Shown here one piece after another: positions 1 through 9,101 of a DNA stretch of 64,000 nucleotides. The position numbers and the translations under genes are program-made. The stretch is from contig NZ_JAFCJJ010000015.1 of assembly GCF_018131015.1 (NCBI RefSeq), positions 62,001 through 126,000 on the forward strand. Direction: 5' to 3'. The stretch's first letter is position 1. Each line of letters starts with the position of its first letter. The notes under the pieces are model-generated. The model ran no database searches, was not told the origin of the DNA, and was given only the letters and a program-made list of their open reading frames with translations. The stretch comes from Bradyrhizobium diazoefficiens. Lineage in GTDB: Bacteria > Pseudomonadota > Alphaproteobacteria > Rhizobiales > Xanthobacteraceae.

Positions 1-63
1 ATGACCCAGCCGGTCCAAGAACGGCACCAGCCAGCGTTCGAGTTCGTCTTCCCATCCCGGCAT
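1..63 (-). mobile_element. IS701-type transposase, 5' end only
   Basis: Reading the minus strand from an ATG at 63, a frame runs off the left edge with 21 codons beginning MPGWEDELERWLVPFLDRLG. The GWEDEL..WL.PFL..LGH pattern resembles the amino-terminal start of IS701-family DDE transposases. A GGAGG ribosome site lies about 7 bases upstream of the ATG. The element end may be near a CTAG at 161-164, because IS701 elements are known to prefer YTAR-type targets; that end is inferred and no inverted repeat can be checked inside the window. Confidence 0.55.
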
Positions 64-235
64 GGTCAGCCCTCCAAGAGCCGACCACCCATGAATCATT
101 GAAAAATTGATTCGGGAATCCTATAAAACGCGGCAAAATCAACGATCTGCCAAAGTAGTGCTAGTACAATATACGATTGCAATCCATTTGCGGGAGGGCA
201 CTGTCGAAGCCACGGCCGAGCGCATTAAATTGGGA

Positions 236-664
236 TCAACACGATCGGTACATTGAGTGCAATGGCTTGCCTGTTAAAAAGATGATGTGTTTTTTCAATC
301 CCCCATGGTTTGCGATCCATCGACGTACCGGGCTCGGGTAACCCGAATAAAGCATCAATGTAGCTTCTTGGTCGGTAAATGTCCGGCCGCCGGGGCCGTA
401 GTTCCAAGCGGCGTGAAAGCCTAGCGTTGCGCGGGAGGTGACGCAAATTCTTTCCGGTGGCATCTCACTCAGGACGATAGTACATGCCGAGGCACACAGA
501 CCATCAATGACTACTGATTCGCCAGCAGAGGCGATCTGCTGATACTTGTCGACGTACGTCCCGATCATGCCGCCAGGATCATGCGTAATGCGAACGGTGG
601 AACTTGCGTCCGAGACGCTGATAAGCATTAGTAAAGCTGACAGGCAGCCCGTGATGCTGTTCAT
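236..664 (-). CDS. Periplasmic ClpP/crotonase-like protein (COG3904-like)
   Basis: The product has about 142 residues and a signal peptide (MNSITGCLSALLMLISVSDA). The core reads GGMIGTYVDKYQQIASAGESV, then a CASACT segment and GFHAAW. These fit the ClpP-like fold of predicted periplasmic COG3904 proteins, in which the SACT turn follows a strand of small residues. The ATG at 664 is preferred over the TTG two codons upstream because it follows a GGGG-rich ribosome site and starts the signal peptide. A frameshifted paralogue lies at 22717-23146. Both copies share an upstream CAGATTGATGGCA element. Function is unknown; a proteolytic role is not shown. Confidence 0.7.
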   Translation of the reverse strand: MNSITGCLSALLMLISVSDASSTVRITHDPGGMIGTYVDKYQQIASAGESVVIDGLCASACTIVLSEMPPERICVTSRATLGFHAAWNYGPGGRTFTDQEATLMLYSGYPSPVRRWIANHGGLKKHIIFLTGKPLHSMYRSC

Positions 665-837
665 GTGCAAACCCCAACTGCCGTCCCTTCCCCGACTCTG
701 AACATTTATTCAGATTGATGGCATCTTGGAGGCGTAGTCTATGGAAGCAAAGCCAGCGTATGCGATACGGATCGGACCAAGCGCCCTGCCCGTGGAAGGC
801 TGAGCGCCGGTTTGGAAGCTGACTTAAGGCGGCAAGT
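665..837. other. Upstream region of the ClpP-like gene with FixK-like half-site
   Basis: This gap carries CAGATTGATGGCATCTTGG at about 711-729. It resembles the sequence about 60 bases upstream of the paralogue's start (23200-23216). Read on the minus strand it contains one good FixK half-site, ATCAA, with a poor second half. No gene is seen in it. Confidence 0.3.
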
Positions 838-1228
838 GAATTCATTCTCCGCGAAGCGCAGCGTCAGCTCGCAGTCGGTCACCCGACGATAGGTCTCCGG
901 TCCGAGCTCTTCATGTCGAGCAGGACGAGATCGACCTTCGACAGGAAGCCGTAGGCGCAGGCGCCCAGAAGTCCGGGGTCTGGATCGCGTTGTGCAAGCC
1001 ACTTCGCTGGCGCGACCAGGATTTGCCGGTTGAAGGCGAGAGGACCATGGGCTGGCTGACCGACGCCGTCGGTCGGCCCCCCAGGCGACGTCGGCGATGC
1101 GTCCGAGCACGCGCTCGACTGGCACGCCGGTGACGAGATCCTCCGACAGCGCGTCGGGCGACTTGCCGATGCGGAGGTCGTGCTGGATGCCCGCCTCCAG
1201 CTCCTACGCCTCCGCCCTCACCGGCCGC
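838..1228 (-). pseudogene. Decayed pyruvate formate-lyase activating enzyme (pflA relic)
   Basis: Downstream of pflB on the same strand, three frames joined end to end resemble the middle and C-terminal parts of PflA. They read VERVLGRIADVAW, then PTASVSQPMVLSP and GLHNAIQTPDF in a second frame (compare VTASGGEPMVQP and GLHTALDTSGF of PflA). Next come VDLVLLDMKSS in a third frame and GPETYRRVTDCELTLRFAE in the first again. The radical-SAM CxxxCxxC segment at the N-terminus is not found, and stops and frameshifts interrupt the frame. It would have followed pflB in a normal pflBA order. The PflA assignment rests on remembered family patterns. Confidence 0.6.
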
Positions 1229-3499
1229 TCAGATCTGGCCATGGAAGGTGCGGCTGATAACGTCGCGCTGCTGCTCTGGCGTCAAGCGGACGAAGTTCAC
1301 CGCGTAACCCGATACCCTGATGGTGAGCTGTGGGTACTTGTCCGGGTTCTTCATGGCGTCCTCGAGCGTCTCCTTGTCGATCACGTTGAGGTTCATATGG
1401 AAGCCGCCGCGGTCGAAATAGACGTCGAAAGCCTTGACCGCCTCGTCGATCAGCTGGGTCTCGGACAGATGCGCCTTCTGCGGCGCGACCGACACGGTGT
1501 AGCTGATGCCGTCCTGGGAATCTTTGTAGGGCAGCTTGGCCACCGATAGGCAGGAGGCCAGCCAGCCGTGGCTGTCGCGGCCGTGCATCGGGTTGGCGCC
1601 CGGCCCGAACGGCTCGCCCTTGCGCCGTCCGTCCGGCGTGTTGCCCGTCGCCTTGCCGTAGACCACGTTCGAAGTGATCGTCAGCACGCTCTGGGTATGG
1701 GTCGCGTTGCGGTAGGTCGGGTGCTTGCGGATCTTCTCCATGAAGCCTGTGACGAGGTCCGAGGCGATGCCGTCGACCCGGTCGTCGTTGTTGCCGAACT
1801 GCGGCGTCGCCTTGTTGCCCTCGTTCTGGTAGTCGACCACAAGCCCCTTGTCGTCGCGCACGAGGCGGATCTTGCCGTACTTGATGGCGGCGAGGCTGTC
1901 GGCGACCACCGACAGGCCGGCGATGCCGAACGCCATCGTGCGCAGCACGTCGCGGTCGTGCAGCGCCATCTCCAGCCGTTCGTAGAAATACTTGTCGTGC
2001 ATGTAGTGGATGCAGTTCATGGCGTGCACGTAGGTCTTGGCCAGCCACTCCATGGTGACGTCGAACTTCGCCATGACGTCGTCGTAGTCGAGGAAGTCGC
2101 CGGTGACCGGCATCGTCTGCGGCGCGATCTGCTCCCCCGACACCTCATCGCGGCCGCCGTTGATTGCGTAGAGCAGGGCCTTGGCGAGATTGACGCGGGC
2201 GCCGAAAAACTGCATCTGCTTGCCGAGCCTCATCGCCGAGACACAGCAGGCGATGCCGTAGTCGTCGCCCCAGATCGGGCGCATCAGGTCGTCGTTCTCG
2301 TACTGCAGCGAAGAGGTGTCCTTGCTGACCTTGATGCAGTAGCGCTTGAACGGCGCCGGCATGTGGGTCGACCACAGCACGGTGATGTTCGGCTCCGGCG
2401 CCGGCCCCAGATTGTAGAGGGTATGCAGCATCCGGTAGCTGCTCTTGGTCACGAGCGCGCGGCCATCCAGGTCCATGCCGCCGACGCACTCGGTCGCCCA
2501 GTAGGGATCGCCCGAGAACAGCGCGTCGTATTCCGGCGTTCGCAGGAAGCGGACGATGCGCAGCTTCTGGACCAGCTGGTCCCACAGCTCCTGGGCACGC
2601 GCCTCGTCGATGACGTTCGCCTTCAGGTCGCGCTCGATGTAAACGTCCAGGAAGCTTGAGATGCGGCCGATCGACATCGCCGCCCCGTTCGCCTCCTTGA
2701 TCGCGCCGAGATAGGCGAAGTAGGTCCACTGGACCGCCTCCTGGGCGTTCGCAGCAGGCCGGGAGATGTCGTGGTCGTAGCGCTTCGCCATCTCGACGAG
2801 GTCCTCGAGCGCGCGCATCTGCTCCGACAGCTCCTCGCGGGTCCGGATGACCTCGTCAGCCGGCCACATGTCGTCGATCTGGGCCCGTTCGGCCCGCTTG
2901 GCCTCCAGCAGCCGGCCGACCCCGTAAAGGGCCACGCGGCGGTAGTCGCCGATGATGCGGCCGCGACCATAGGCGTCCGGAAGGCCGGTGATGATGCCCG
3001 AGCGGCGGCAGTTCATGATCTCGGGGGTGTAGGCGTCGAACACGCCGTCATTGTGCGACTTCCGGTACTTGGTGAAGGTCTCGTGCACCGCAGGATCAGC
3101 CTCGATCCCCGCCGCCTTGAGGCCCGCCTCGACCATCCGCAGACCTCCGTAGGGGAAGATCGCCCGCTTGAACGGCTGGTCCGTCTGCAGCCCGACAACG
3201 ACCTCGTTGTCTCGGTCGATGTAGCCGGCCTCGTGCGCGAGCATGGAGGAGGGGCGCTTCACGTCCACCGCGAGCACGCCCTTCTTGCGCTCGTCGGCGA
3301 AATAGGGCTGCAGCTTGGTCCAGACGGCCTTGGTGCGCTGCGACGGCCCGGCGAGGAAGGCCTCGTCGCCCGTGTAGGGGCTGACGTTGCGGACGATGAA
3401 GTCCCGGACGTCGATCGACCTCTGCCATTCTCCGGACCGGAACCCGCTCCAGCAATCTCCGGAGCCGTCTTCTCTTGTGAGCGCGGCACTTGCCTTCAT
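1229..3499 (-). CDS. pflB: Pyruvate formate-lyase (formate C-acetyltransferase)
   Basis: This glycyl-radical enzyme cleaves pyruvate with CoA to acetyl-CoA and formate in anaerobic cytosolic metabolism. The protein has 756 residues, close to the usual 760. The catalytic pair GIACCVSAM places Cys at 418 and 419, as in E. coli PflB. The glycyl-radical loop VSGYAVNF near the C-terminus puts the radical Gly at 731. A perfect FixK/FNR box (3594-3607) lies about 100 bases upstream of the ATG, consistent with anaerobic induction. The downstream activase gene is a relic, so activity would need a PflA encoded elsewhere. Confidence 0.96.
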   Translation of the reverse strand: MKASAALTREDGSGDCWSGFRSGEWQRSIDVRDFIVRNVSPYTGDEAFLAGPSQRTKAVWTKLQPYFADERKKGVLAVDVKRPSSMLAHEAGYIDRDNEVVVGLQTDQPFKRAIFPYGGLRMVEAGLKAAGIEADPAVHETFTKYRKSHNDGVFDAYTPEIMNCRRSGIITGLPDAYGRGRIIGDYRRVALYGVGRLLEAKRAERAQIDDMWPADEVIRTREELSEQMRALEDLVEMAKRYDHDISRPAANAQEAVQWTYFAYLGAIKEANGAAMSIGRISSFLDVYIERDLKANVIDEARAQELWDQLVQKLRIVRFLRTPEYDALFSGDPYWATECVGGMDLDGRALVTKSSYRMLHTLYNLGPAPEPNITVLWSTHMPAPFKRYCIKVSKDTSSLQYENDDLMRPIWGDDYGIACCVSAMRLGKQMQFFGARVNLAKALLYAINGGRDEVSGEQIAPQTMPVTGDFLDYDDVMAKFDVTMEWLAKTYVHAMNCIHYMHDKYFYERLEMALHDRDVLRTMAFGIAGLSVVADSLAAIKYGKIRLVRDDKGLVVDYQNEGNKATPQFGNNDDRVDGIASDLVTGFMEKIRKHPTYRNATHTQSVLTITSNVVYGKATGNTPDGRRKGEPFGPGANPMHGRDSHGWLASCLSVAKLPYKDSQDGISYTVSVAPQKAHLSETQLIDEAVKAFDVYFDRGGFHMNLNVIDKETLEDAMKNPDKYPQLTIRVSGYAVNFVRLTPEQQRDVISRTFHGQI

Positions 3500-3593
3500 T
3501 GGTACGTCTCCATCACCATGTCTTAGGGTGGCGCCCGGCCGAGCGAGTGCGGGCGATTTGCGGAAATGGTCATTTGGTCGAGCTACCGGTGGT

Positions 3594-3607
3594 TTGATCT
3601 AGATCAA
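3594..3607 (-). promoter_or_regulatory. FixK/FNR box of pflB
   Basis: TTGATCTAGATCAA is a perfect palindromic match to TTGAT-N4-ATCAA. Its centre lies about 101 bases upstream of the pflB ATG, leaving room for a class II FNR-type promoter (box at -41.5) and a leader of about 60 bases. Confidence 0.85.
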
Positions 3608-4244
3608 GCGGGGCCGTTCGACCCCCATCTCAGCTTCCCAGCGGTGGTGAGCGCCAAGCGGATCGAGAAAGTTCCCGGCCGTCCGTCGCCGGCCCGCCTC
3701 CCTTTCTTCGCTAGGCACCTCGCCGAGCTTGGTGCGCAGGAAGCTGCTGGTTGTAGCGGCCAACACTCCACCCTTCCGCTATAAAAGCACGGCGCAGCAG
3801 AATCTCGGTGGCACCCAGCACAAGTCTCCTCGCTGCGGGGGGACAAGTTCGGCCATAGCCACGCAGTCGACCGCCATCAGGTCTCAACCTGCTTGCCCGC
3901 GGCTGCCATGCAGGCTCGCCTCGCGAAGCCACATGCGCATCCGCGCCTTGCCTCGCCAAACAGCCGACCTCCGCCGTCCGCGAAGCCGATTAGCCCGCGG
4001 CCACGGTCGCCGATCCGCTTCCCGAGAACAGCAGGGAGTAGCTGCGAGAGAGCCGCGCGGCGGCATCCTCCACTATGCCGCCCTGCAGTTGGCAATGATG
4101 CGGCATGCGCAGCAGTGACCCACCATGCAACGGCGGGTGCCACCCTGCCCGTCCTCCATGGGACATGGGCGATAGCGCGGCGACAAGCTGTTCCGCATCG
4201 CCGACGGAAGGACGACGGCCGAGAAAACGATTGGGGGTCGGAGC

Positions 4245-4258
4245 TTGATCTACATCAA
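4245..4258 (+). promoter_or_regulatory. FixK/FNR box of the phasin gene
   Basis: TTGATCTACATCAA matches TTGAT-N4-ATCAA with both half-sites intact, centred about 73 bases upstream of the phasin ATG. Confidence 0.82.
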
Positions 4259-4324
4259 TCGTGCCTCCTGGGCGTCATGAGAGCGCTCGTTGAGAAGTAG
4301 TGAAGCCATTGAGGAGAGCAGTTC

Positions 4325-4804
4325 ATGCCCGCCGCCTTTTTCGAGACTCAGCCTCGCACCTTCGATCCAATAGCCGCCGCTGGAATATCAAAAGATGCTC
4401 TGGAAGCGGCGAATGCAGCCTTGAAGTCGTTGGCCACTTGGCGAAACGAGATTGCCAGTACGAACCAGAAAAATGGAGAGCGTGTCCTCGATCAGATGGC
4501 TGCCGCTGCGAAGACACTTGGGTGGCCATCTCAAGTCGTTGATGCCGCCCGCACTCAATTGAAAAACGCCGCTGACATCCAGGTTAAGACCATGGACCTG
4601 ATGATTGACGCGTGGGAAGAGCAGCTCAAATTGCCCAACCCGGCTACTGCGTCATCATCGTCGATGCTGTCCAAACTATCCACGCTGCCGGGCAGCACAT
4701 CAACCTCCGCCGTCGTGAACCCAATCGAAGTGTGGTTGAAATTCGTGGAGCAGTGGCAACAGACTTGGATCGGTTTAATTGAAGGAGCGGGCAAGCGCCA
4801 ATAA
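4325..4804 (+). CDS. Phasin family protein (PHA granule-associated)
   Basis: The 159-residue soluble, mostly helical protein has the phasin pattern: an N-terminal amphipathic stretch, then ALEAANAALKSLATWRNEI, and a C-terminal EVWLKFVEQWQQTW. Phasins coat polyhydroxyalkanoate granules and limit their coalescence. A GAGGAG ribosome site precedes the ATG. The upstream FixK/FNR box suggests induction under low oxygen, when reductant is stored as PHA. A PHB-depolymerase-type esterase is present at 50951-52122, so both sides of PHA turnover are represented. Confidence 0.8.
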   Translation: MPAAFFETQPRTFDPIAAAGISKDALEAANAALKSLATWRNEIASTNQKNGERVLDQMAAAAKTLGWPSQVVDAARTQLKNAADIQVKTMDLMIDAWEEQLKLPNPATASSSSMLSKLSTLPGSTSTSAVVNPIEVWLKFVEQWQQTWIGLIEGAGKRQ

Positions 4805-5397
4805 TTGGCCGAGCGCCGGGCACGCATTCCTCGGCTGCCCGCGCAGCATCCACGCAATCTGTAGTGGCTTGCTCGCCGTGTACGGCGCGACGGTCCTTTG
4901 TATCAGAATGGGCACCAAGTTTCCCGATAGGGCGACTCATTGCTCGCGCTGCTGAGCAGATCGCGGAGGCGCAAAAGCGAGCGACCGGCTCTACTGAGAT
5001 TCTGTCGGTCGTCGGGAAACTCGGGACAAACTTTCGGGCCGCACCGCACGTTTAACTCCCGGGTATCCCGCGCTGCTCAACGGTGCGCTGCTCCCGAAGC
5101 TCGTCGCTGAGCTGAGAACGCCTTGGCCTCCGCTGCTCGCTGCTGCAGCGCCAAAAGCTGCGCCACAGCGCATCGAGCGGCTCGCCTGTGTCGCAAACCC
5201 ATGAATGAGCGGGTAACGGCGCGTTCAGCTACGCGAAATCTTTCGGAATTATCCGTTCCTCCTGAAGTCTCCCGGTCTCAAGAACTGCGGTCGGAATGCC
5301 ATGATCCGCTGATCCGCGTCGTCTTGTGCGGTTTACAACGCTCGAAGCGACTCGCGGGCATTGGCTTATCGAAGCCGATGGGGCGCATAGTATGGTC
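4805..5397. other. Stretch without an assignable gene
   Basis: About 590 bases. A plus-strand frame from roughly 4999 to 5203 stays open and ends ...RIERLACVANP, but it lacks a plausible start and I do not recognise it; it could be the tail of a lost gene. Nothing else stands out. Confidence 0.35.
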
Positions 5398-5958
5398 TCA
5401 TGGGCAACGCTTCCGCTTCCCGCTTTGCCTATATAAGTTTGAGTGGCGACATCGTAGGTGCGGAATCGCTGTGCGCAATACGCAACAGCGTCGGATTGAA
5501 CCTCAGGCTCTTGATTGTAGTATGAATAGTCATAGCAGTTGTTGTAGTAAGGGTCGCACCAGTTGGAATACGCTAGGCCGGCGCCTAGACCTGCTGCGAC
5601 GCCCCATCCATATCCAGGCCGATAGCCGCCTCCATAGCCGGGACCTCCCCAACCGGGCCGGCCAGGAATACCGGGGCGGCCAGGCAGGCCCGCGATGGGA
5701 TGAGATGGCCGAACCGGGCGCCCCGCGATCGGATGCGATGGCCGCGGCCCGCCTCCGATCGAGCCTATACGAGCAGCTCCGCCAAATCCGCCCGCGCCGA
5801 TCCCCCCACTGCCGCCACGAAGTCCGCCGCCAAACCCTGCGCCACCACCGCCGCGAAAGCCCCGCCGCCGCCGCGACGAGCATCCGCAGATTCGATTGCA
5901 AAGGCACTGACGAACAGAACGGCAACCAATACATAACTGGCGTTCTTGACAGCCGGCA
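5398..5958 (-). pseudogene. BA14K family secreted protein, frameshifted copy
   Basis: From ATG 5958 the frame gives a signal peptide (MPAVKNASYVLVAVLFVSAF) and ADARRGGGG, then leaves frame. One G is missing from a G/C run near 5860; restoring it returns the Gly-rich region, the HPIAGRP repeats and the AYSNWCDPYYNNCYDYSYYN segment. A second missing base near 5423 spoils the terminal GKRKRCP. The intact paralogue is at 10429-10992. The C-terminal AYCAQRFRTYD segment is the BA14K signature. The FixK box at 6020-6033 is still present. Confidence 0.82.
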
Positions 5959-6019
5959 TGGGTCTCTCCTCTCGTCCGAATTCCGCCGCTATGATTTGGT
6001 CGGCCACTGCTTCCAGCCG

Positions 6020-6033
6020 TTGATCTAAATCAA
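6020..6033 (-). promoter_or_regulatory. FixK/FNR box of the BA14K pseudogene
   Basis: TTGATCTAAATCAA keeps both half-sites, centred about 68 bases upstream of the ATG at 5958. Confidence 0.75.
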
Positions 6034-6094
6034 CGACCAATCGTGGCGACCTTCCTGCGGTCTGAGCTGCCGCTAGTTTGATGGACACCGGGTT

Positions 6095-6193
6095 AAGCTA
6101 GTCCCGACCTTGCGCTCGAATTCAACCAGGGCTGAGATAGCCGATGGCCGAGTGCCTGCGGATCGTGTTTAGTCTTCGATGTAGTCGAACAAA
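6095..6193 (-). mobile_element. IS3-family transposase C-terminal relic
   Basis: The minus strand encodes LFDYIED, then NTIRRHSAIGYLSP and EFERKV in shifted frames. This matches the C-terminal end of IS3-family OrfB integrases (LFDYIE..YN..RRHS.IGYLSP.EFE). It is broken by at least two frameshifts and abuts the stop codon of the MFS gene, so it is an insertion scar and not an active element. Confidence 0.72.
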
Positions 6194-7837
6194 TCAGCTC
6201 GTGTCATCGTCTTGCAACAGCAGGGTCACGCGGGGCAGCTGCTTTCCTCGATGGTAGGAACGCGCATGAACGACGGCCTCGCTGTCTGCCAGATTGAGGC
6301 GCTCCATCCCGCGCTGCAATTCGTGCCAGTCTCGGATGACAAATGTTTCCACCCAGTGGGAAGGATCGCTGACATCACGCGACAAAGCCCATCCCACCGC
6401 GCCGTCGCGATAGCGAGACTGCCGAACTTTCGCCATGGCCCCGCGAAACGCCGCGGCCTCCGACGGATCGACCTGGTAGCTGACGGCGGCTCGCAGTCGA
6501 TGCCGAGCGCTTTGCAGAAGCGGCGTCATCTCCTCGGCAATCAGCAAGTCAGGCGGAACCGTTAAGGCCGAGGCCGATGGATCATCTATCTTGGCCGGCA
6601 ATTGGATGGCCCGCGCGAGTACCGCAATCGCACAGCCAGCAAGGCCCGCGGCGAGGATCGTTCCCTTCAGACCCGCGTAGTCGCCGAGCCAGCCCCAAAG
6701 GATCGCGCCAAGGCCCATCGCTCCATTGAATACAGCCTGGTACAACGCCAGCGCGCGAGCGCGCACCCAAGGCGCGGCTGCCAATTGCACCGTCGCTTGC
6801 AGGTTCGAGGCGCCAACGATCCATCCGATGCCGAACACGAGCAGGGCTCCATAGGCGATCGTGGCACTGGGAAAGACAGCGAGAGGCACTAAGGCAAGGC
6901 CGCATGCCACGCCAGCCAGAAGGATCATGTTGTTGCGCGGAAAGAATCTGTTCAGGGTAGGCATGATCATGCCGCCCAACACTGCACCGGCGCCGATGAC
7001 ACCCATCATCAGACCGAACGACGCGGATGAAAGCTCCAGGACCTGACGCACATACAACGGCAACAATGCCCAGATCGCACTTCCGGAGCCAAAGAAGGCC
7101 CCCGAACGGACAAGCGCGGTGCGTACCACAGGCTCATGCAGCGCATAGGCGAGGCCAACGCGCATCGCCGACTGCAGCGGCTCAGGCGGAAGATTGTTCT
7201 TCGCCTGCCTGCGCGGGAACTTCAGAAAAACACCGACGACGAGTGCAACGAAAGCGAAGGACGCTGCGTTCGCTGCGAACGCGACGGTCGCGCCGGCGAC
7301 CGCAAGGATTACCCCACCCGTCGCGGGACCTATGGCCCGGGCTATGTTGAAACCAACCGCGTTGAGCACCAACGCTTGCGCCAGGAAATGGCGTGGCACG
7401 GTCAGGGGAACAGAAGCTGCCCATGCCGGGCCGTTCAACGCGGCACCGACAGCGAGCAGGACTGTCAGTCCCAACAACATCGCAGGATCAACATGTCCAA
7501 TTCCCGCAACGACTGCGAGTATAGCAGACGCGATCAGCATCAGCATGTTGGTTAGGATCAGCAGCCGGTTGCGGTCCACCAGATCGGCAACTGCTCCTGC
7601 CGGCAGGGCGAGAAGGAGCACCGGCAACTGCGCGGCCGTCTGGACCAGGCTGACCATCATGGGATTCGGCGCCAGATCCGTCATGATCCATGCACTGGCG
7701 GCATTCTGAATCCAGGTGCCCAGCGCCGAGACCGTGTTAGCGAGCCACAGCCAGACAAAGGGGCGACTTGCAAACGGCGCCCATCCTGAACGCTTACAGT
7801 CAGGCGTATCTGCGGCGACTTCATCCTCGGTAGACAT
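6194..7837 (-). CDS. MFS exporter of the EntS-like (MFS_3) family
   Basis: The 547-residue inner-membrane protein begins with a short polar tail and SRPFVWLWLANTVSALGTWIQN, typical of MFS_3/EntS-like exporters. About a dozen hydrophobic helices span residues 20-410, with DLVDRNRLLI in the loop after the second helix. The C-terminal 110 residues are soluble (YQVDPSEAAAFRGAMAKVRQ through VETFVIRDWHELQRGMERLN), resembling the dimeric alpha/beta-barrel tail found on this subfamily. The substrate is unknown. The stop codon abuts an IS3 relic, so the last few residues may not be ancestral. Confidence 0.85.
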   Translation of the reverse strand: MSTEDEVAADTPDCKRSGWAPFASRPFVWLWLANTVSALGTWIQNAASAWIMTDLAPNPMMVSLVQTAAQLPVLLLALPAGAVADLVDRNRLLILTNMLMLIASAILAVVAGIGHVDPAMLLGLTVLLAVGAALNGPAWAASVPLTVPRHFLAQALVLNAVGFNIARAIGPATGGVILAVAGATVAFAANAASFAFVALVVGVFLKFPRRQAKNNLPPEPLQSAMRVGLAYALHEPVVRTALVRSGAFFGSGSAIWALLPLYVRQVLELSSASFGLMMGVIGAGAVLGGMIMPTLNRFFPRNNMILLAGVACGLALVPLAVFPSATIAYGALLVFGIGWIVGASNLQATVQLAAAPWVRARALALYQAVFNGAMGLGAILWGWLGDYAGLKGTILAAGLAGCAIAVLARAIQLPAKIDDPSASALTVPPDLLIAEEMTPLLQSARHRLRAAVSYQVDPSEAAAFRGAMAKVRQSRYRDGAVGWALSRDVSDPSHWVETFVIRDWHELQRGMERLNLADSEAVVHARSYHRGKQLPRVTLLLQDDDTS

Positions 7838-8192
7838 CTAACGACCTGACAAGCCCGTCGTTAAGCTGGCACCATCAAACGCCCAAAGCCTGCCAGCCGG
7901 TTCAGCAGTTGCCTATCAAAAAGATCAACGCGAACTCCGTGGCCGAATTTGAATACGGACAGCGAGGCAATCGGTTCCGCGAGACGTTGCCTCGCTCTTA
8001 GATGCATTCTGAAGAGGACAAGAATGGGGACGAATACAGCCGGGTATGCTCCACTTCTGCCTTTATCCAGGCGAGCGGGAGTGTCGGAACCGGCCGCGGA
8101 CCTCCATGGCGTCTTGAAGCGGCAAAGGGAGAAAGCGGCAAAGGGAGAACAGGCTCGGTAACTGTAAGTCCACCTACAGCGAGCGCGGAGTC
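7838..8192. other. Stretch without a recognisable gene
   Basis: About 355 bases upstream of the MFS gene. Short frames only, and no motif was recognised. Confidence 0.4.
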
Positions 8193-8345
8193 ATGATCTC
8201 GCTGCGGTCAGGTCTTCTTGACCCTGCTGTTACCGCGGCCACCGGCCTACACGCTGTCACGGACCTTGAGACCACTCTCTAGACCTATCTTGCAGGCGAG
8301 CTCAAAAACCCCGCGGCCTTGGATCTCGACGTCGAAAACTGTCAT
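8193..8345 (-). pseudogene. Fragment of a LigD-like ATP-dependent DNA ligase
   Basis: The DNA is visibly similar to 41525-41660 inside the intact ligase gene. The minus-strand reading gives VFDVEIQGRGVFELACKIGL and KVRDSV followed by a stop, against FEIEGREMFAHACKIGLEG and KVRDSAYASGRG in the intact enzyme. It lacks the KxDG active site and both ends, so it is a small relic. Confidence 0.7.
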
Positions 8346-8581
8346 CCCGAGATCAAATCGCCCTTACTGCCTTTTGCGCGCCAGTAGCGCTGACGGAGTC
8401 GCGGTGCGATCAACCATGCGATCGCCGCTGATGCTAGAAAGCTGACCGCGATCATCACAGGGATTGCGGTCATTGCGTCCGATCGCGCAGATGTGAGCAG
8501 AATAGCGATCAATCCAAGTCCGAAGAGGACGGCTTGAACCATCATGAAGACCATCGCGGCAATCTGAAGTCTCACCGACAT
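8342..8581 (-). CDS. Small two-helix membrane protein of unknown function
   Basis: The 79-residue frame starts at ATG 8581, which follows AGGAG at a spacing of 7. Two hydrophobic stretches are visible (MVFMMVQAVLFGLGLIAILL and TAIPVMIAVSFLASAAIAWL), with a basic tail. I do not recognise a family. The 3' end just overlaps the ligase relic, so the tail may have been altered by that rearrangement. Confidence 0.55.
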   Translation of the reverse strand: MSVRLQIAAMVFMMVQAVLFGLGLIAILLTSARSDAMTAIPVMIAVSFLASAAIAWLIAPRLRQRYWRAKGSKGDLISG

Positions 8582-8674
8582 GTAAGGGCTCCTGGGTCTA
8601 TAGGACAACGCAGATCGAACTGCGCCGGTTCCAACGCGCTACGGAGCGCTTGTACTCGAGGGCTTGCCATACGA

Positions 8675-8708
8675 GGTCGTCCCCGGCAGCCGTGTGCCGG
8701 GGACGACC
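8675..8708. repeat. Perfect inverted repeat, REP/hairpin type
   Basis: GGTCGTCCCCGGCA and its exact complement are separated by 6 bases, giving a 14-base-pair stem. GC-rich palindromes of this kind with GTCGTCCCCGG arms are scattered between Bradyrhizobium genes. There is no T run, so it is not a clear intrinsic terminator. Confidence 0.7.
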
Positions 8709-9101
8709 GCGCTCTCAAAACTTTATGCTTCCGCCGCTCTAGCCACAGTCCCGGGATTTTTGTTCCCAAGGGCCTGCCCGCGCGGCTCTCCAACTGACGT
8801 CGTGTCTGCGGTCGCAAATTAGGAGCGGAGCCCGGAGTGACTAGGAGTGCGGAACTCCGCAACTGCCGCAGGACCAAAGCGCATACTCGCCTCTCGGTAA
8901 GAGCCCGCAAAAGGCATCTGCAGCAGCCTCTTGGAAAGGACGAGGGCGGCCGCGGCATCGGACGGCGCAGTTCAGTAGTGCCGTCATGACCGAATAAATT
9001 CCTTCCATCACTCCCCTCAATTTGATTGACGTTGGTGTTGTCCACCAGAAATGATCTGACCTTAAAGTTATGGAAGCTGAGCATCTGTTTGAGGTAACGC
9101 G
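8709..9101. other. Stretch without a recognisable gene
   Basis: About 390 bases before the hydratase fragment. Nothing coding or regulatory was recognised in it. Confidence 0.35.

Larger units (their letters stand above)
3500..4324. other. Divergent control region between pflB and the phasin gene
   Basis: About 825 bases separate the two divergent genes. FixK/FNR boxes lie near each end (3594-3607 for pflB, 4245-4258 for the phasin gene). I found no convincing gene between them; the frames present are short, rich in Arg and Ala, and resemble nothing I know. Confidence 0.5.

Noticed and set aside
1568..2659. 363-codon plus-strand frame inside pflB
   Set aside because: It is the antisense shadow of pflB, rich in Val/Arg/His from the complementary codon bias.
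4999..5203. Open frame ending RIERLACVANP
   Set aside because: No start codon in context and no family resemblance; kept only as a possible remnant in the intergenic note.
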